From: Desulfamplus sp.
GTDB lineage: Bacteria; Desulfobacterota; Desulfobacteria; Desulfobacterales; Desulfobacteraceae
Reading direction: 5' to 3'
NCBI GenBank assembly: GCA_015231395.1
Contig: JADGBP010000007.1
Span: 1 to 17,738, forward strand
Length of the DNA stretch: 17,738 bases
The notes under the pieces are model-generated. The model worked only from the letters and a program-made list of their open reading frames with translations, was not told where the DNA came from and ran no database searches. The position numbers and the translations under genes were made by a program. How positions within the stretch are numbered: the first letter of the stretch is position 1; each line of letters opens with the position of its first letter. Below are positions 1-7,251 of this stretch, piece after piece.

Positions 1-654
1 ATGCCGGATACTCCTCTTATCAAGGGGCTTTTCCAGAGTCAGATGGATGTTGTAACCTGCGTGGATATCTTGAGTGGAGAGAAATTGAGTGAAGAGAAAC
101 TTATTGAAAAACAACTTATTGAAGAAAAATTGAGCCGCAATAATGAGAAGAGTAAGGAGAAAGAGAGTAAATTTAATCCGGAGATCTCTGGTAAAAAGGT
201 TATTGTGCTGGGTGGAGGAATGACCGGACTTGTTACCGCTGATTATATCGCTGCAAAGGGCAACGAGGTCTATGTGCTGAATCGCAAAAAGAGCTTTGCT
301 GAAGAGATGTCTGCCAATGACCGTTATTATTTGAGAGAAAATCTTAAAAAGAAAGGGGTCACGCTTTACAAGAATGTGGTTATTGAGAGTTTTACAGCCC
401 GTGGTGTCAAGTTCCATATAAAAAACAACGAATCCTCTTTTATAGACAAATCTTCATTTGTTAACCAATCTTCTTTTATAGATGAGTGCGACATGGTCGT
501 GATTTCGGAAAAGCATATATCAATTCGGGATATCAAGAAATTTGAACCAATAACCCGGGCAGAATTTCATTTTATAGGAGACGCAAAGTCACCACGTCAT
601 CTTATGTACTGCGTCAGTGAAGCTGAAGAGATTGCAAGGGCATCAGCTACCTAA
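1..654 (+). CDS. C-terminal part of an FAD/NAD(P)-binding oxidoreductase (old yellow enzyme / 2,4-dienoyl-CoA reductase type), 5' end outside window
   Basis: The frame is open to the left edge, so the ATG at base 1 is probably an internal methionine. The visible 217 residues match the C-terminal half of OYE-fused dienoyl-CoA reductase-like flavoproteins. The chain reads 'VDILSGE', a linker, then the dinucleotide-binding strand and glycine loop VIVLGGGMTG at about residues 67-76, and ends with the family's FAD-contact motif IGDAKSPRHLMYCVSEAEE near residues 193-211. In such enzymes an N-terminal TIM barrel with FMN and a 4Fe-4S cluster passes electrons to enoate substrates; that part is not visible here. 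Two low-complexity inserts are odd: a five-residue repeat (EKLSE/EKLIE/KQLIE/EKLSR, residues 27-46) and a six-residue repeat (SSFIDK/SSFVNQ/SSFIDE, residues 145-162). The second sits where the family normally has a short loop. The substrate cannot be inferred. The next gene starts 116 nt downstream. Confidence 0.8.
   Translation: MPDTPLIKGLFQSQMDVVTCVDILSGEKLSEEKLIEKQLIEEKLSRNNEKSKEKESKFNPEISGKKVIVLGGGMTGLVTADYIAAKGNEVYVLNRKKSFAEEMSANDRYYLRENLKKKGVTLYKNVVIESFTARGVKFHIKNNESSFIDKSSFVNQSSFIDECDMVVISEKHISIRDIKKFEPITRAEFHFIGDAKSPRHLMYCVSEAEEIARASAT
79..138 (+). repeat. In-frame 15-nt tandem repeat, 4 degenerate copies
   Basis: Four 15-nt units encode EKLSE, EKLIE, KQLIE and EKLSR. They form a charged, probably helical linker in the oxidoreductase ahead of its NAD(P)-binding domain. 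The unit length keeps the reading frame. Confidence 0.8.
433..486 (+). repeat. In-frame 18-nt tandem repeat, 3 copies
   Basis: Three 18-nt units at 433-450, 451-468 and 469-486 encode SSFIDK, SSFVNQ and SSFIDE inside the C-terminal oxidoreductase domain. The first and third copies are nearly identical in DNA, which points to recent duplication. Confidence 0.85.
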
Positions 655-658
655 TCAC

Positions 659-696
659 AAGGCTTAAGTAAGGCTAAGAAGGCTTAGGCTAAAAAG
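659..696 (+). repeat. Short tandem repeat in spacer (AAGGCT-based units of 9-11 nt)
   Basis: AAGGCT recurs at 659, 670 and 679, and a decayed GCTAAAAAG unit follows. A perfect dyad, AAGCTC-TT-GAGCTT, sits just after it at 701-714. The spacer is 116 nt long. No clear terminator with a T-tract is visible. Confidence 0.6.
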
Positions 697-770
697 TAAA
701 AAGCTCTTGAGCTTATAAGCTGTAAGGATTACTATTAAAGCTTTATTTGTATCCAAGGTAAGGGAGTGAT

Positions 771-1379
771 ATGAAAATTTTATCTGTATCTGATGTGGTT
801 GTGCCACAGCTTTACAAGGAATTTGATAAAGAGATGTTTGCAGGCATTGACCTTGTGCTGGCATGTGGAGATCTTCCGCCTGAATACCTATCATTTATCC
901 TTCACTCTCTTGGAGCACCTCTGTATTACGTTCGTGGTAACCATGATATAAGGCACGATCTTGCCCCCCCTATGGGATGCATTGATATTCATGGCCGAAT
1001 CGTTACATTCAACAATCTGAAAATAATGGGATTTAGCGGTTCAAGGTGGTATAATGGAGGCGTGAATCAGTACACGGAAGCTCAGATGAAAAAGATCATC
1101 AGGGGAATGAAACTTTCAATATGGTGGAACAAAGGTGTGGATATTATTATTACTCATGCCCCGCCCCGACATATTCATGATGCTGAAGATCCTTGTCACA
1201 AAGGGTTTCGCTCTTTTTGCAAAGTGATTGATAAATACAGACCGGACTATTTTATTCACGGGCACATTCATCAACATTTTAAGTCTCATCAGGAACGCAT
1301 AACTAATGTCAATACAACAAAGGTGATTAATACATATGGCTACCACATCATCGAACTCAATGATGGCAAAACTGCGTGA
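771..1379 (+). CDS. Calcineurin-like metallophosphoesterase
   Basis: This 202-aa protein belongs to the dimetal phosphoesterase superfamily, cytoplasmic, with no signal peptide or membrane segment. Metal-ligand motifs appear in order: SD (D8), GD (33-34), GNHD (56-59), TH (128-129) and GHIH (164-167). The usual DxH of motif I reads DVV here, so the motif I histidine is absent. I believe some small subfamilies of this fold share that feature, so it does not prove inactivity. Substrate is unknown; relatives hydrolyse phosphomonoesters, phosphodiesters or cyclic nucleotides. The ATG at 771 follows a GGGAG ribosome-binding site six bases upstream. The 3' end overlaps the next gene by 44 nt, which suggests translational coupling and a shared job with the ParB-like regulator. 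Confidence 0.88.
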   Translation: MKILSVSDVVVPQLYKEFDKEMFAGIDLVLACGDLPPEYLSFILHSLGAPLYYVRGNHDIRHDLAPPMGCIDIHGRIVTFNNLKIMGFSGSRWYNGGVNQYTEAQMKKIIRGMKLSIWWNKGVDIIITHAPPRHIHDAEDPCHKGFRSFCKVIDKYRPDYFIHGHIHQHFKSHQERITNVNTTKVINTYGYHIIELNDGKTA

Positions 1380-2574
1380 TTTCTTTTTCCTGAAAAACAC
1401 AGACTACATTGAAATAAATGATTGCACAGAGATAAAGGATATTGCCTCGTTTGAGAATATTCAGAAAAAAGAGTGTGCTTTTGACAGCAGAGAGCGGGGT
1501 GTCCAGACTATAAAACTTAGCCAGATAACTGGCAGTGTGGGCAGATATCAGGATTTTGATGAGCAGTTTCGTTTTAAAAGCACAGTACCTTCCGAGCGTT
1601 TTACAAGCATCCTTGAAGCAATGCGAAACGGCACAGCACTTCCTCCTGTCAAACTCTATCAGATTAAAGATGAGTATTATGTGCTTGATGGGAATCACCG
1701 TGTTGCCGCTGCAAAAAAACTTCATCATGACGAGATTCTCGCAACAATCATTGAGTTTATCCCATCAAGCGAGACACTGGATAATGTGCTCTACAAGGAG
1801 ATGATAGATTTTTGTGACAGGACAGGTCTTCCACGGAGCATAAAACTTACAGAAGTCGGGCAATATCAAAATCTGCTTGAACAGATAGATGAGCATTATG
1901 TCTATCTCAGACAAAAACTGTTTGCTGAAAAACAAGGCGTTGCCACAATTGCAACTGAAGAAAAAAAGGGGATAGCCAGCATTGCCGCCGGAAACAAGGG
2001 TTTAGCCACAACTATCACTGAAAAAAAGGGAATATCTACCCCCGTCTCATTTGAAGCGGCTGCCAGAGATTGGTATAAAACTATCTATCAACCGTTCTGC
2101 TCGATTATTAAACGCGGAAATATTGTGGCAAAGTTTCCGAACAGAACCCTTGCGGATCTTTATGTATATATCTCTGTTGGGCATTGGAAACGAAAACGAC
2201 CTGCCCAGTATGGCATTGGCCTTGGCAAACTGATACCTGAAACCATGGAAGAGTTCAGAAATGAGATGACCGAACTTGATGAAGTAGAATATCCGGAAAT
2301 GAAACAGGGAATCACGGTTTTTGTTCTTATGAGTGTACGGGCTAAACATGAATATAAAATCATTGAAAAGCTCTATGAGCTTGACGAGGTGGTTGAAGTG
2401 CATGCTGTCCATGGAGATTCGGATCTACTTGTAAAGGTTCGTCTTTCAAGGGATCTTTTAAGTTCTGATGCGGAAGTGATATCAAACTTTGTACATGAAA
2501 AAATGAGGCAGCTCAACGGAGTTTTAAGCAGTAAAACTCTGATCCCAGGTCTTTCACGTATAAAACCCGTGTGA
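1336..2574 (+). CDS. ParB-like N-domain protein with C-terminal Lrp/AsnC-type ligand-binding (RAM) domain
   Basis: This 412-aa protein has three parts. Residues about 50-150 form a ParB/Srx-like fold, with the core motif LDGNHRVAAA at 117-126. Residues about 235-300 are a helical region (DWYKTIYQPF to FPNRTLADLYVYIS) resembling the middle part of uncharacterised ParB-like proteins. Residues about 325-412 look like an Lrp/AsnC effector domain (VFVLMSVRAKHEYKIIEKLYEL to VHAVHGDSDLLVKV). Between the first two parts lies a degenerate 9-11-residue tandem repeat (199-235). There is no helix-turn-helix, so DNA binding is uncertain; a metabolite-sensing or adaptor role is an inference. The start at 1336 is chosen because AAGGTGA at 1320-1326 sits nine bases upstream. 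The later Met pair at 1360/1363 has no ribosome-binding site. It overlaps the phosphoesterase gene by 44 nt, so the two are probably one operon. Confidence 0.78.
   Translation: MATTSSNSMMAKLRDFFFLKNTDYIEINDCTEIKDIASFENIQKKECAFDSRERGVQTIKLSQITGSVGRYQDFDEQFRFKSTVPSERFTSILEAMRNGTALPPVKLYQIKDEYYVLDGNHRVAAAKKLHHDEILATIIEFIPSSETLDNVLYKEMIDFCDRTGLPRSIKLTEVGQYQNLLEQIDEHYVYLRQKLFAEKQGVATIATEEKKGIASIAAGNKGLATTITEKKGISTPVSFEAAARDWYKTIYQPFCSIIKRGNIVAKFPNRTLADLYVYISVGHWKRKRPAQYGIGLGKLIPETMEEFRNEMTELDEVEYPEMKQGITVFVLMSVRAKHEYKIIEKLYELDEVVEVHAVHGDSDLLVKVRLSRDLLSSDAEVISNFVHEKMRQLNGVLSSKTLIPGLSRIKPV
1930..2037 (+). repeat. In-frame degenerate tandem repeat (27-33-nt units)
   Basis: Units begin at 1930, 1963, 1996 and 2023 and encode (K)KG-[VIL]-A-type segments: KQGVATIATEE, KKGIASIAAGN, KGLATTITE and KKGIS. 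They form a linker between the ParB-like core and the middle domain. Confidence 0.75.
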
Positions 2575-2785
2575 ACTGTGAATATTGGCTTGCAATTTGT
2601 CTGTTTTAAAAATTATGTGTTTGTAATATATATTTGTAATATACATTGGTATGATTTCGGAAGATGTAAAAAATTATCAGTTTTAAAAAACATCATGGCA
2701 AAAGTTCTTGACAAGGTTATTTGCCGATGCTACTTTTCCCGCGTTTTCTTATTCAAGAATTTCAATATATCTATGAATTGCACTG

Positions 2786-2851
2786 AAGTTGACTATTTTC
2801 TAATTAGAAGTTGTCTATTTTCTAATTAATGGATTACTAATTAATGGATTA
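2786..2851 (+). repeat. Nested tandem repeats (22-nt x2 and 15-nt x2)
   Basis: The two AAGTTG.CTATTTTCTAATTA copies differ at one base. The last TAATTA is then reused in the 15-nt TAATTAATGGATTA pair. The array ends about 30 nt before the likely aprB -10 box. Confidence 0.75.
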
Positions 2852-2880
2852 ACAGGTCACAGGTATTGTGGTCTATTGTG

Positions 2881-2886
2881 TATAAT
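2881..2886 (+). promoter_or_regulatory. Candidate -10 box for aprBA
   Basis: A perfect TATAAT lies 94 nt before the aprB start. The -35 region (about 2858-2863, CACAGG) is poor, so this would be an activator-dependent promoter if used. The predicted 5' leader is about 88 nt. Confidence 0.4.
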
Positions 2887-2980
2887 TAAAACGGCATGGA
2901 TTTATGATGTCGTGCAATCATTAACAGCAGTTGCTGAAACTTGAAACAGTGATCAGCACAAATTAAGGGAGGTATTTTTA

Positions 2981-3418
2981 ATGCCATCTTTTGTAATTAC
3001 AGAAAAATGTGACGGCTGTAAAGGCGGTGACAAAACAGCATGTATGTACATCTGCCCCAACGATCTTATGGTGCTTGATGCCAATGCAATGAAAGCTTAT
3101 AATCAAGAGCCAGATCAGTGCTGGGAATGTTATTCCTGTGTTAAAATCTGCCCTTCACAGGCAATTGAAGTAAGAGGTTACTCTGACTTTGTACCAATGG
3201 GAGCCTCTGTACAGCCAATGATGGGCACAGAGGACATCATGTGGACCTGCAAATTTAGAAACGGTGTGGTTAAACGCTTTAAATTCCCCATCAGAACTAC
3301 TGCTGAAGGTGAAGCTAATGACTATGCTGATCTTAAGGGCAAAGACCTGTCTTCTGGTCTGCTTTCCACACAAGAAGCTGAAGGCTATGTTCTGACCGTT
3401 CCTACCGAACTGGCTTAA
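2981..3418 (+). CDS. aprB: Adenylylsulfate (APS) reductase beta subunit
   Basis: AprB is the iron-sulfur subunit of dissimilatory APS reductase (EC 1.8.99.2). It relays electrons to the FAD of AprA in the cytoplasm. The 145-aa length is near the family norm. The N-terminal ferredoxin fold carries two [4Fe-4S] ligand sets: one uses C10, C13 and C21, and the other C47, C50 and C53, with C25 and C57 completing the clusters in the crossed pattern usual for ferredoxins. W48, in the QCWECYSC motif, matches the tryptophan known to bridge cluster and FAD in the archaeal enzyme. The C-terminal tail (from about residue 90) is the extended arm that wraps AprA in known structures. The start follows GGGAGG at good spacing. 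aprA begins 58 nt downstream in the same direction, the standard gene order. Confidence 0.97.
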   Translation: MPSFVITEKCDGCKGGDKTACMYICPNDLMVLDANAMKAYNQEPDQCWECYSCVKICPSQAIEVRGYSDFVPMGASVQPMMGTEDIMWTCKFRNGVVKRFKFPIRTTAEGEANDYADLKGKDLSSGLLSTQEAEGYVLTVPTELA

Positions 3419-3476
3419 TTTACAGGTATCCTAATAAATTCATTTCTGAACATACTAAATATTTTGGAGGTATATA

Positions 3477-5438
3477 ATGGCATTACCGAATAAACCTGTT
3501 GGAGAACTGAAGGTCGTTAGAGACCCAGCGGTTGAAAAGAGAGACGTTGATGTCCTGATCATCGGCGGTGGTATGGCTGCCTGTGGAACAGCGTTTGAGA
3601 TTAAAAAATGGGCGGATCCTGCCACAAAAATTCTTCTTTGTGACAAAGCAGCTCTTGAGAGATCTGGTGCTGTTGCACAGGGTCTGTCTGCTATCAACAC
3701 ATACATCGGTGAGAATAAATGTGAAGATTACGTCCGCATGGTACGTAACGACTTGATGGGTATCGTTCGTGAAGACCTTATTTATGACCTTGGTCGTCAT
3801 GTTGATGACTCTGTTCATCTGTTTGAAGAGTGGGGACTCCCAATCTGGAAAAAATCAGAGGACAACAAGAACCTTGACGGTAAAAAAGGTCAGAAACTGG
3901 GTACCCTAAAGGGTGGTGCAACTCCTGTTCGTACCGGTAAATGGCAGATCATGATCAACGGCGAATCTTACAAGAGAATCGTTGCTGAAGCTGGTAAAAA
4001 AGCTCTTGGTGCTGATAATATTCTTGAAAGATGCTTCATCGTTGAGATTCTTAACGACAAGGCTGATCCAACCAGAGTCGCTGGTGCTGTAGGTTTTTCT
4101 GTACGTGAAAACAAAGTTTATATCATTTCCGCCAAGGTTATGATGGTTGCCTGCGGTGGTGCTGTTAATATTTATCAGCCCCGTTCCGTTGCTGAAGGTA
4201 AAGGTCGTGCATGGTATCCTGTATGGAATGCAGGCTCAACTTACACTATGGCACTTCGTGCTGGAGCTGAACTCTCCATGATGGAAAACCGTTTCACCCC
4301 AGCTCGTTTTAAAGATGGTTACGGTCCTGTTGGTGCATGGTTCCTCCTGTTCAAGGCAAAAACTGTCAACGGTCTTGGTGAGAACTATTCTGCTTCCGCC
4401 GAAGCCAAAGCAGAGCTTGAGAAATATGCTCCCTATGGAACTGCCGCTGTTACTCCGACCTGTCTGAGAAATCATCTCATGATGAAAGAGTACAAAGAAG
4501 GTCGCGGTCCGATCATCATGCAAACTTCCAATGCTCTCAAAGCCCTTGGCGAAACTATGGACAAAAAAGAGCTCAAGCATCTTGAGTCTGAAGCATGGGA
4601 AGATTTCCTTGACATGTCAGTAGGTCAGGCAGGTCTTTGGTGTGCAACCAACACCGAACCTGAAAAAGTTGACTCAGAAGTTATGCCAACCGAACCGTAC
4701 CTTCTTGGTTCACACTCCGGCTGCTGCGGTATCTGGTGCTCAGGTCCTGAAGAAGATTGGGTTCCTGCTTCCTACAAATGGGGTTATAACAGAATGACTA
4801 CGGCTCGCGGTCTGTTCACTGCTGGTGACGGCGTTGGCTGCTCTGGTCATAAGTTTTCATCTGGCTCCCATGCAGAAGGACGTATTGTTGCAAAATCTAT
4901 GTTGCAATACCTGAAAGCTGAAGGCGACAAAGTTACTGGTTTTGCTGAAACTGATCAGGAACTAGTTGACTTGGTTTACAAACCCGTCCGTAACTACCTG
5001 GATAACTTTGAATACACTACTGCCCAGGATGTTAACCCAAAATACTGCAAACCTGCTGGTATGGCTATGCGTCTGATGAAGATGACCAATGAATATGGTG
5101 CAGGTGTAGGTACTTACTACATGACCTCTGGCAAGAATCTTGAAATTCTCATGAACCTGTTCGAAATGTTCCGTGAAGATCTTGAGAAAATAGCTGCTGG
5201 TGATCTTCATGAACTTATGAGAGCATGGGAAATTTTCCATCGCCTCTTCACTGTTCAGGCTCATACCCGTCACATTCAGTTCCGTGAAGAGACCAGATAT
5301 CCCGGTTTCTATTACAGAGGTGATTACATGGGTCAGAATGACGCTGAGTGGTTCTGCTTTGTAAACTCAAAGTATGACAAGAAGACAAACGAGTGGACAT
5401 TGAAAAAAGAACCGTACCACAAAATTATTTCTGATTAA
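3477..5438 (+). CDS. aprA: Adenylylsulfate (APS) reductase alpha subunit
   Basis: AprA is the catalytic flavoprotein that reduces APS to sulfite and AMP via an FAD-sulfite adduct. At 653 aa it is of normal length. The FAD-binding strand and glycine loop VLIIGGGMAACG lie at residues 26-37. The active-site segment ENRFTPARFKDGYGPVGAW begins near residue 271, with R272 and R277. The second signature, GSHSGCCGIWCSGPEEDW, contains H413. By motif position these probably correspond to the substrate-contacting Arg and His of the archaeal structure. The ATG follows TTTTGGAGG about six bases upstream. Transcription should end at the strong hairpin starting at 5527. Codon use looks more biased than in the flanking regulators, as expected for a very abundant protein. 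Confidence 0.98.
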   Translation: MALPNKPVGELKVVRDPAVEKRDVDVLIIGGGMAACGTAFEIKKWADPATKILLCDKAALERSGAVAQGLSAINTYIGENKCEDYVRMVRNDLMGIVREDLIYDLGRHVDDSVHLFEEWGLPIWKKSEDNKNLDGKKGQKLGTLKGGATPVRTGKWQIMINGESYKRIVAEAGKKALGADNILERCFIVEILNDKADPTRVAGAVGFSVRENKVYIISAKVMMVACGGAVNIYQPRSVAEGKGRAWYPVWNAGSTYTMALRAGAELSMMENRFTPARFKDGYGPVGAWFLLFKAKTVNGLGENYSASAEAKAELEKYAPYGTAAVTPTCLRNHLMMKEYKEGRGPIIMQTSNALKALGETMDKKELKHLESEAWEDFLDMSVGQAGLWCATNTEPEKVDSEVMPTEPYLLGSHSGCCGIWCSGPEEDWVPASYKWGYNRMTTARGLFTAGDGVGCSGHKFSSGSHAEGRIVAKSMLQYLKAEGDKVTGFAETDQELVDLVYKPVRNYLDNFEYTTAQDVNPKYCKPAGMAMRLMKMTNEYGAGVGTYYMTSGKNLEILMNLFEMFREDLEKIAAGDLHELMRAWEIFHRLFTVQAHTRHIQFREETRYPGFYYRGDYMGQNDAEWFCFVNSKYDKKTNEWTLKKEPYHKIISD

Positions 5439-5526
5439 TGATAGAGTTTTTAATCATGATAGAATGTTTGATCATAATGATTGTAGAACTATCAAATCAA
5501 TATGAGGTACGTTAGTTGATATAGAT

Positions 5527-5563
5527 AACCTCCAGGTGCTATTTTTGTGCCTGGAGGTTTTTT
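5527..5563 (+). terminator. Intrinsic terminator of aprBA
   Basis: A stem of 10 Watson-Crick pairs (AACCTCCAGG at 5527-5536 with CCTGGAGGTT at 5550-5559), extended by wobble and GC pairs around an AT-rich loop, is followed by a T-run. It separates aprBA from qmoABC. Confidence 0.92.
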
Positions 5564-5628
5564 AAAATTCTGATATCAGTAAAATTCCGATATCAGTGTT
5601 TTTTTATTTACACGGGAATTTTCTGATG

Positions 5629-5794
5629 CCTGTGTCCTTTAAGAAAAGGGGACTGGGAAGTTGTAACCGGAGGAGGAATCGTCACTCTTTTTTATGGAAA
5701 AACTTCAAAAGTATCAAAAATTCATCTAAAAGAGTAAATTGAAATTCCTTTTCGGGTTGTAGTTTGCGAATCTCAAATTTCAAAAGGACACAGG
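5629..5794. repeat. 166-nt element bounded by 12-bp perfect inverted repeats
   Basis: CCTGTGTCCTTT at 5629-5640 is the exact reverse complement of 5783-5794. Inside it, ACTCTTTT (5684-5691) and AAAAGAGT (5728-5735) form a second inverted pair. An ATG triplet abuts both outer ends, which could be a 3-bp target duplication. A MITE-like insertion or a long folded RNA are both possible. Confidence 0.5.
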
Positions 5795-5810
5795 ATGCCG
5801 GAGCGTTATC

Positions 5811-5890
5811 GTGCCTGATGCCGGACATCTTTAAGATGCCGCCGGATAGAGCACCTGATTCCCGACATCTTTACAATATTATTTTTTTAA
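5811..5890 (+). repeat. 40-nt imperfect direct repeat, 2 copies
   Basis: The first 23 nt of the units at 5811 and 5851 match at 19 positions, including ACATCTTTA in both. The first unit contains the perfect palindrome CATCTT-T-AAGATG. Confidence 0.6.
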
Positions 5891-5953
5891 TATCTGGAAC
5901 GCTTTAACATCTGGAATATTTTAACATTAGAATTTTTTAACATCTTACGTATG
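5887..5953 (+). repeat. 17-nt iteron-like direct repeats, 4 copies, upstream of qmoA
   Basis: TTAATATCTGGAA at 5887 and TTAACATCTGGAA at 5904 are followed by TTAACATTAGAA at 5921 and TTAACATCTTA at 5937. The steps are 17, 17 and 16 nt. The array ends just before the GGAGGG ribosome-binding site, so it lies in the qmoA promoter or leader. Confidence 0.65.
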
Positions 5954-5967
5954 CACGGAGGGATAGC

Positions 5968-7242
5968 ATGACAATAGACAAATCAGCCCCGGCCAGCGGA
6001 AGCATCATGGTAGTTGGTGGTGGAATCAGCGGTCTTACCACGGCGCTGGAAGCTGCCGAGGTGGGGTATGAAGTGTTCCTTGTTGAAAAGGAACCTTCAT
6101 TAGGTGGAAGAGTATCTCAGCTTAAACAATATTTCCCAAAACTTTGCCCGCCTACATGTGGCCTTGAAATAAATTACAAAAGAATCAAAGATAATCCCAA
6201 AATCAAGGTCATGACCATGACTGAGATTGAAAAAGTTGATGGAACCCCTGGAAACTATACCGTTGAACTGAACATAAGCCCCAGATATGTCAATGAAAAC
6301 TGCACATCTTGTGGAGAGTGTGCCAAAGTTTGTGAGTCCGAGATATCCAATGAATTCAACTTTGGAATGAACAGAAGAAAAGCGGCTTACCTTCCGCACA
6401 ACATGGCTTTCCCGTCACGTTATGTTTTTTCCCCTTCCATGAACAGTGACGACAGGGCAAAATGCAAGGAAGCCTGCAAGTATGATGCGGTTGATTTTGA
6501 TATGCAGCCAAAAAGTCTTACTTTAAAAGTTGGTGCTATTGTATGGGCAACTGGTTGGAAACCTTATGATGCTGCAAGGATAGACAACCTTGGATTTGGC
6601 AGATACCAGAATATCATCACCAATATGATGCTTGAAAGACTTGCTTCCATCAACGGTCCTACTGAAGGAAAAATCCTCAGACCTTCCGATGATAAAGCAC
6701 CTTCAACAATCGCCTTTGTGCAGTGTGCCGGATCAAGAGATGAGAACCACCTTCCCTATTGCTCCTATATCTGCTGTATGGCTTCTCTGAAACATGCCAC
6801 CTACCTGAGAACACAATATCCTGACGCGAAAATTTACATCTATTATATTGATCTGCGGACTCCTGGCAGAAAATATGAGAACTTCTACAAAAAACTTAAA
6901 CAGGATCAAAACGTCTTTTTTGTTAAGGGAAAAGTCGCTGAAGTAAATGAAGAGAGTGGCACCAACAATATCAATCTTGTTGCTGAAGATACTATTTCTG
7001 GTGAAAAAGTGAGACAGACTGTTGATATGCTTGTATTGGCGACCGGTATGCAGCCGACTTTATCTTCAGACAAGCCAAATGCAGACCTGAAATTCAATTC
7101 CGACGGTTTTGTTATCAATGACTTTAAAAAGGGCGGCATGTTTGCTGCAGGATGTGCCAACAAGCCGGCAGATGTTGTCTCATCGAATCAGAATGCAACC
7201 GGCATGGCCCTCAAAGCCATTCAGACGCTGGTGAGGAGGTAG
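5968..7242 (+). CDS. qmoA: Quinone-interacting membrane-bound oxidoreductase subunit QmoA (HdrA-like)
   Basis: QmoA is a soluble HdrA-like flavoprotein of the QmoABC complex, which links the menaquinone pool to APS reductase at the cytoplasmic face of the membrane. The 424 residues show an N-terminal FAD loop (VVGGGISGLTTALEA, about 15-29), the conserved LGGRVSQL motif at 45-52 and CPPTCGLEI near 60-68. They also carry a Cys cluster (C112, C115, C118, C122), the CSYICCMASLKHATYLRTQ motif, and a second FAD-contact segment ending in MFAAGCANKPADV. The start is fixed by GGAGGG a few bases before the ATG. It is the first gene of qmoABC, with qmoB nine bases downstream. Confidence 0.96.
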   Translation: MTIDKSAPASGSIMVVGGGISGLTTALEAAEVGYEVFLVEKEPSLGGRVSQLKQYFPKLCPPTCGLEINYKRIKDNPKIKVMTMTEIEKVDGTPGNYTVELNISPRYVNENCTSCGECAKVCESEISNEFNFGMNRRKAAYLPHNMAFPSRYVFSPSMNSDDRAKCKEACKYDAVDFDMQPKSLTLKVGAIVWATGWKPYDAARIDNLGFGRYQNIITNMMLERLASINGPTEGKILRPSDDKAPSTIAFVQCAGSRDENHLPYCSYICCMASLKHATYLRTQYPDAKIYIYYIDLRTPGRKYENFYKKLKQDQNVFFVKGKVAEVNEESGTNNINLVAEDTISGEKVRQTVDMLVLATGMQPTLSSDKPNADLKFNSDGFVINDFKKGGMFAAGCANKPADVVSSNQNATGMALKAIQTLVRR

Positions 7243-7251
7243 AGGATTACC

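Larger units (their letters stand above)
2575..2980. other. 406-nt spacer upstream of aprB with nested tandem repeats
   Basis: No convincing gene is present: the 83-codon frame at 2578-2829 lacks a ribosome-binding site and resembles no protein. A 22-nt unit (AAGTTG.CTATTTTCTAATTA) is repeated at 2786 and 2808. A 15-nt unit (TAATTAATGGATTA) is repeated at 2823-2836 and 2838-2851. A TTGACA box at 2708-2713 has only a poor -10 (TACTTT) 17 nt on. The best -10 for aprB lies at 2881. Confidence 0.6.
5564..5967. other. Repeat-rich spacer between aprBA terminator and qmoA
   Basis: No protein gene is visible; the 11-codon frame at 5694 has its nearest purine-rich site 17 nt away. In order the spacer holds a GATATCAGT repeat pair (5572-5597), an inverted-repeat element (5629-5794), a 40-nt direct repeat (5811-5890) and four 17-nt units (5887-5953) ending at the qmoA ribosome-binding site. 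A TACAAT at 5872-5877 could be a -10 box, but no -35 fits. Confidence 0.6.

Noticed and set aside
661..675. GG-N10-GC spacing at 661-674, possible sigma-54 promoter
   Set aside because: It lacks the TGGCA and TTGC contexts and arises from the AAGGCT repeat.
2578..2829. 83-codon plus-strand frame after the ParB-like gene
   Set aside because: No ribosome-binding site, low-complexity composition, and it runs into the tandem repeats upstream of aprB.
2911..2926. Rex-like site CGTGCA-N4-TTAACA upstream of aprB
   Set aside because: Only one half-site resembles the Rex consensus; the other matches at about half its positions.
5694..5729. 11-codon ORF (ATG to TAA) inside the inverted-repeat element
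   Set aside because: The nearest GGAGG is 17 nt upstream, too far, and the peptide is unremarkable.
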